Source of the DNA: Mucilaginibacter_A sp050954285
GTDB taxonomy: Bacteria; Bacteroidota; Bacteroidia; Sphingobacteriales; Sphingobacteriaceae
Length of the DNA: 64,000 bases
Reading direction: 5' to 3'
NCBI GenBank assembly: GCA_050954285.1
Contig: JBPBPL010000021.1
Span: 25,417 to 89,416 of the forward strand
The notes below the pieces were generated by a model, which worked only from the letters and a program-made list of their open reading frames with translations, ran no database searches and had not been told where the DNA came from. The position numbers were made by a program, and so were the translations under genes. Position 1 is the first letter of the stretch. Each line of letters opens with the position of its first letter. Below, piece by piece: positions 61,844 to 64,000 of this stretch.

Positions 61844-62845
61844 ATGTTGAAAATGGATACTTTTGAAGAAATAAGAGTGAAAGGTTTTGCAGACGAATAC
61901 ATTGATCCGTCGCTTGATCTTTTTGCGGAAATCGAAAAATTAAAAAAAGAAAAAAATGCAATTATTCTGGCGCACTACTACCAAGAAGCTGATATTCAGG
62001 ATATTGCAGATTATATTGGCGATAGCTTGGGGCTTTCGCAGCAGGCAGCTAAAACTGATGCCGACGTAATTGTTTTTGCCGGAGTTCATTTTATGGCCGA
62101 AACGGCTAAAATTTTGTCTCCGCAGAAAAAAGTATTGCTGCCGGATAGTAAAGCTGGATGTTCGCTGGCCGATAGTTGTCCGCCACATTTATTTAAAAAG
62201 TTTAAAGAGCAATATCCGGATCATCTGGTCATCACTTATGTCAATTGTACAGCAGAATTAAAGGCTTTGAGCGACATTGTTTGTACATCCAGCAATGCAA
62301 TACAAATTGTAGAAAGTTTGCCGCCGGAACAGGGAATTATTTTTGGTCCGGATCGAAATCTGGGCAAATATGTTGCAAAGAAAACCGGTCGGGATCTGGT
62401 TTTATGGAATGGTGCCTGCATGGTGCATGAGATATTTTCGAGAGAAAAAATCACGAAGCTAAAAGAGCGTTATCCGGCAGCCAAATTTATCGCGCATCCG
62501 GAATGTGAAGACAGTATTTTGGATATGGCGGATTATATCGGCTCGACAACAGGTTTGCTAAATTATGCGACAAAAAATCCGGCGCAGGAGTTTATTGTAG
62601 CCACAGAATCCGGGATTTTACACCAGATGCAGCGTGATAATCCGGCTAAAACTTTTATTCCGGCACCACCAAATAACAGTTGTGCCTGTAATGATTGCCC
62701 GCACATGAAACGCAACACACTAGAAAAGCTTTATTTGTGCATGAAAAATGAGCAGCCGGAAATTTTTGTTCCTGAGCATATCATTGCAAAAGCTGTAAAA
62801 CCGATTGAAAGAATGCTGGAAATTTCGGCCAGATTAGGTTTATAA
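61844..62845 (+). CDS. nadA: Quinolinate synthase
   Basis: 333 aa. The NadA pattern: AIILAHYYQEADIQDIADYIGDSLGLSQQAAK, KAGCSLADSCPP, YVNCTAELKALSDIVCTSSNA, PDRNLGKYV, WNGACMVHE, HPECEDSILDMADYIGSTTGL, ATESGILHQM and the C-terminal CACNDCPHMKRN. Conserved Cys (in VNC, near 128 and in later motifs) hold the [4Fe-4S] cluster. It condenses iminoaspartate and DHAP to quinolinate. An alternative start Met at 61853 cannot be excluded. Confidence 0.95.
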   Translation: MLKMDTFEEIRVKGFADEYIDPSLDLFAEIEKLKKEKNAIILAHYYQEADIQDIADYIGDSLGLSQQAAKTDADVIVFAGVHFMAETAKILSPQKKVLLPDSKAGCSLADSCPPHLFKKFKEQYPDHLVITYVNCTAELKALSDIVCTSSNAIQIVESLPPEQGIIFGPDRNLGKYVAKKTGRDLVLWNGACMVHEIFSREKITKLKERYPAAKFIAHPECEDSILDMADYIGSTTGLLNYATKNPAQEFIVATESGILHQMQRDNPAKTFIPAPPNNSCACNDCPHMKRNTLEKLYLCMKNEQPEIFVPEHIIAKAVKPIERMLEISARLGL

Positions 62846-62863
62846 TTTCACTGATTTTTATGC

Positions 62864-62877
62864 GGTAAAAGAAGCAT
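62864..62877 (+). repeat. Interspersed word, copy GGTAAAAGAAGCAT
   Basis: In the nadA-thiL gap; 5' flank GATTTTTATGC matches the extended form. Confidence 0.85.
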
Positions 62878-62899
62878 TCAAACTAACAAAAAAATAAAA

Positions 62900-63940
62900 A
62901 TGTTTGATAATAAAGAAAAAACAGAAGTGGCCGCTTTAGGCGAATTTGGCTTGATCAGTCACCTCACCAAAAATATAAAACTGCTAGATAACACCTCTGT
63001 AAAGGGAATTGGCGATGATGCCGCGGTGATGGATTTTGCTGGAAAAAAAACCCTAATTTCTACGGATTTATTACTGGAAGGTGTTCATTTTGACCTGGCT
63101 TATGTTCCGCTTAAACATTTGGGTTACAAAGCAGTACAAGTAAATTTAAGTGATATTTATGCGATGAACGGCACAGCAAGTCAGATTACTTTTTCGCTTG
63201 GAATCTCCAGTAAATTTTCATTGGAAGCTGTAGAAGAATTATATCAGGGCGTATTGCTGGCTTGCGATCAGTATAAAGTGGATTTAATTGGTGGTGATAC
63301 TTCTTCCTCCAAACAAGGCTTGGTGATCAGTGTAACGAGCATTGGTTATGCTGATGAAGCAGATGTAGTTTATCGGAATACTGCCGGAGAAGGCGATTTA
63401 ATCTGTGTTTCCGGCGATTTGGGCGGTGCTTACGTTGGGTTGCAACTGCTGGAACGCGAAAAGCAGGTTTATCTGTCCAATCCCAATATTCAGCCGGATC
63501 TGGAAGGCAAAGATTATATTGTAGAACGCCAGTTAAAACCGGAAGCCCGCGGTGATATTATTTCGATCCTGAAAGAACTTAAAATCAAGCCAACTTCCAT
63601 GATTGATGTTTCGGATGGTTTGGCTTCCGAAATTTTACACATCTGCACGCAAAGCCAAAAAGGGTGCTCTTTGTATGAAGAAAAAATCCCGATCGACCCG
63701 ATGACTTATGAAACGGCTCGCGAATTTGGCCTCGATCCTACTGTTTGTGCGTTAAGTGGCGGCGAAGATTATGAGTTACTTTTCACCATCAAACAAAGCG
63801 ATTACGACAAACTTAAGTTCAATGCTGATATCAGTGTTATCGGCCACATTACGGAAGCTGCTGCAGGCTGTAATTTGATTTCCAAATCCGGCAACGTCCA
63901 TCAGCTAACGGCGCAAGGCTGGAATGCTTTTAAAGGATAA
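62900..63940 (+). CDS. thiL: Thiamine-monophosphate kinase
   Basis: 346 aa. PurM-like fold: VKGIGDDAAVMDF, STDLLLEGVHFDL, GYKAVQVNLSDIYAMNG, KVDLIGGDTSS, MIDVSDGLASEILHI and ALSGGEDYELLFTI. It phosphorylates thiamine monophosphate to thiamine diphosphate. No other thiamine gene is adjacent; it lies 54 bp after nadA. Confidence 0.95.
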   Translation: MFDNKEKTEVAALGEFGLISHLTKNIKLLDNTSVKGIGDDAAVMDFAGKKTLISTDLLLEGVHFDLAYVPLKHLGYKAVQVNLSDIYAMNGTASQITFSLGISSKFSLEAVEELYQGVLLACDQYKVDLIGGDTSSSKQGLVISVTSIGYADEADVVYRNTAGEGDLICVSGDLGGAYVGLQLLEREKQVYLSNPNIQPDLEGKDYIVERQLKPEARGDIISILKELKIKPTSMIDVSDGLASEILHICTQSQKGCSLYEEKIPIDPMTYETAREFGLDPTVCALSGGEDYELLFTIKQSDYDKLKFNADISVIGHITEAAAGCNLISKSGNVHQLTAQGWNAFKG

Positions 63941-64000
63941 AATATAATTAAGTTTTGTTCCTTTTTAATTATAAAACACTTGTGAAAATATTTTATAAAC

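Noticed and set aside
2741..62877. Interspersed words as transposon or REP/MITE remnants
   Set aside because: No long inverted repeats, no target duplications and no size class beyond about 25 bp; copies inside conserved coding sequence argue against insertion of mobile units.
1..64000. CRISPR arrays, prophage or IS elements
   Set aside because: No regularly spaced repeats, transposase, integrase or phage structural genes were seen on either strand.

Overview
The window comes from a chromosome of the phylum Bacteroidota, most likely the Sphingobacteriaceae (Pedobacter/Mucilaginibacter-like). This rests on Bacteroidota-type promoters (TTTG / TAnnTTTG), an outer-membrane beta-barrel receptor with a carboxypeptidase-like N-terminal domain, a three-gene menaquinone-type succinate dehydrogenase, an AddA-like helicase-nuclease, PdeM, a DUF4175 giant protein and a moderately AT-rich composition. 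The content is mostly housekeeping. I see no prophage, IS element, CRISPR array or rRNA.

Layout. 0-4.2 kb: a tricorn-like protease cut by the left edge, two tiny exported His-rich proteins and a glycosyltransferase. 4.5-9.9 kb: DUF4175 protein, anti-sigma-type ATPase, ybeY, exported glutathione peroxidase, aat. 10-15 kb: two secreted amidohydrolases and a small b-type-cytochrome-like membrane protein. 15-18.2 kb: a partial tryptophan operon (trpE-trpG-trpC, without trpD/F/B/A) behind a structured leader. 18.2-22.3 kb: hflX, rbfA, an M23 peptidase, a TonB-C-domain protein, an aberrant tRNA-Leu-like gene, an Lrp regulator. 22.3-27.6 kb: RecB/AddA-like helicase-nuclease, e(P4)-type acid phosphatase, Tat-exported Gfo/Idh oxidoreductase. 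27.7-34.6 kb: a tight minus-strand operon with DUF427 protein, flavin disulfide reductase, fused EgtUV/OpuC-like transporter, egtB, egtD and a SnoaL-like protein. 34.7-40.4 kb: outer-membrane receptor, YtxH protein, DsbD. 40.5-44.2 kb: sdhCAB. 44.3-50.6 kb: pdeM, htrA/degP, dapF, SNF2 helicase. 50.6-52.9 kb: MlaE-MlaF-MlaD lipid transporter. 53-59.7 kb: Rossmann protein, ABC-F ATPase, a near-perfect parS site, mnmG, an Ig-like lipoprotein, gamma-carbonic anhydrase. 59.7-64 kb: tRNA-Gly(CCC), nadB, nadA, thiL.

Two signals stand out. (1) A short non-palindromic DNA word, TAAAARMAGYA (mainly TAAAAGAAGCA; revcomp TGCTTCTTTTA), occurs about 55 times in 64 kb, on both strands, between genes and inside genes in all reading frames. 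For the main 11-mer alone fewer than 0.1 copies are expected by chance. Its density and lack of strand bias resemble the DNA-uptake sequences of Neisseria and Pasteurellaceae, which to my knowledge are not described for this group. (2) The 27.7-34.6 kb operon appears to combine ergothioneine synthesis (EgtB, EgtD), an EgtU/EgtV-like importer and a disulfide reductase. The importer's solute-binding domain looks circularly permuted.

All annotation is from reading the sequence; no database search was possible.
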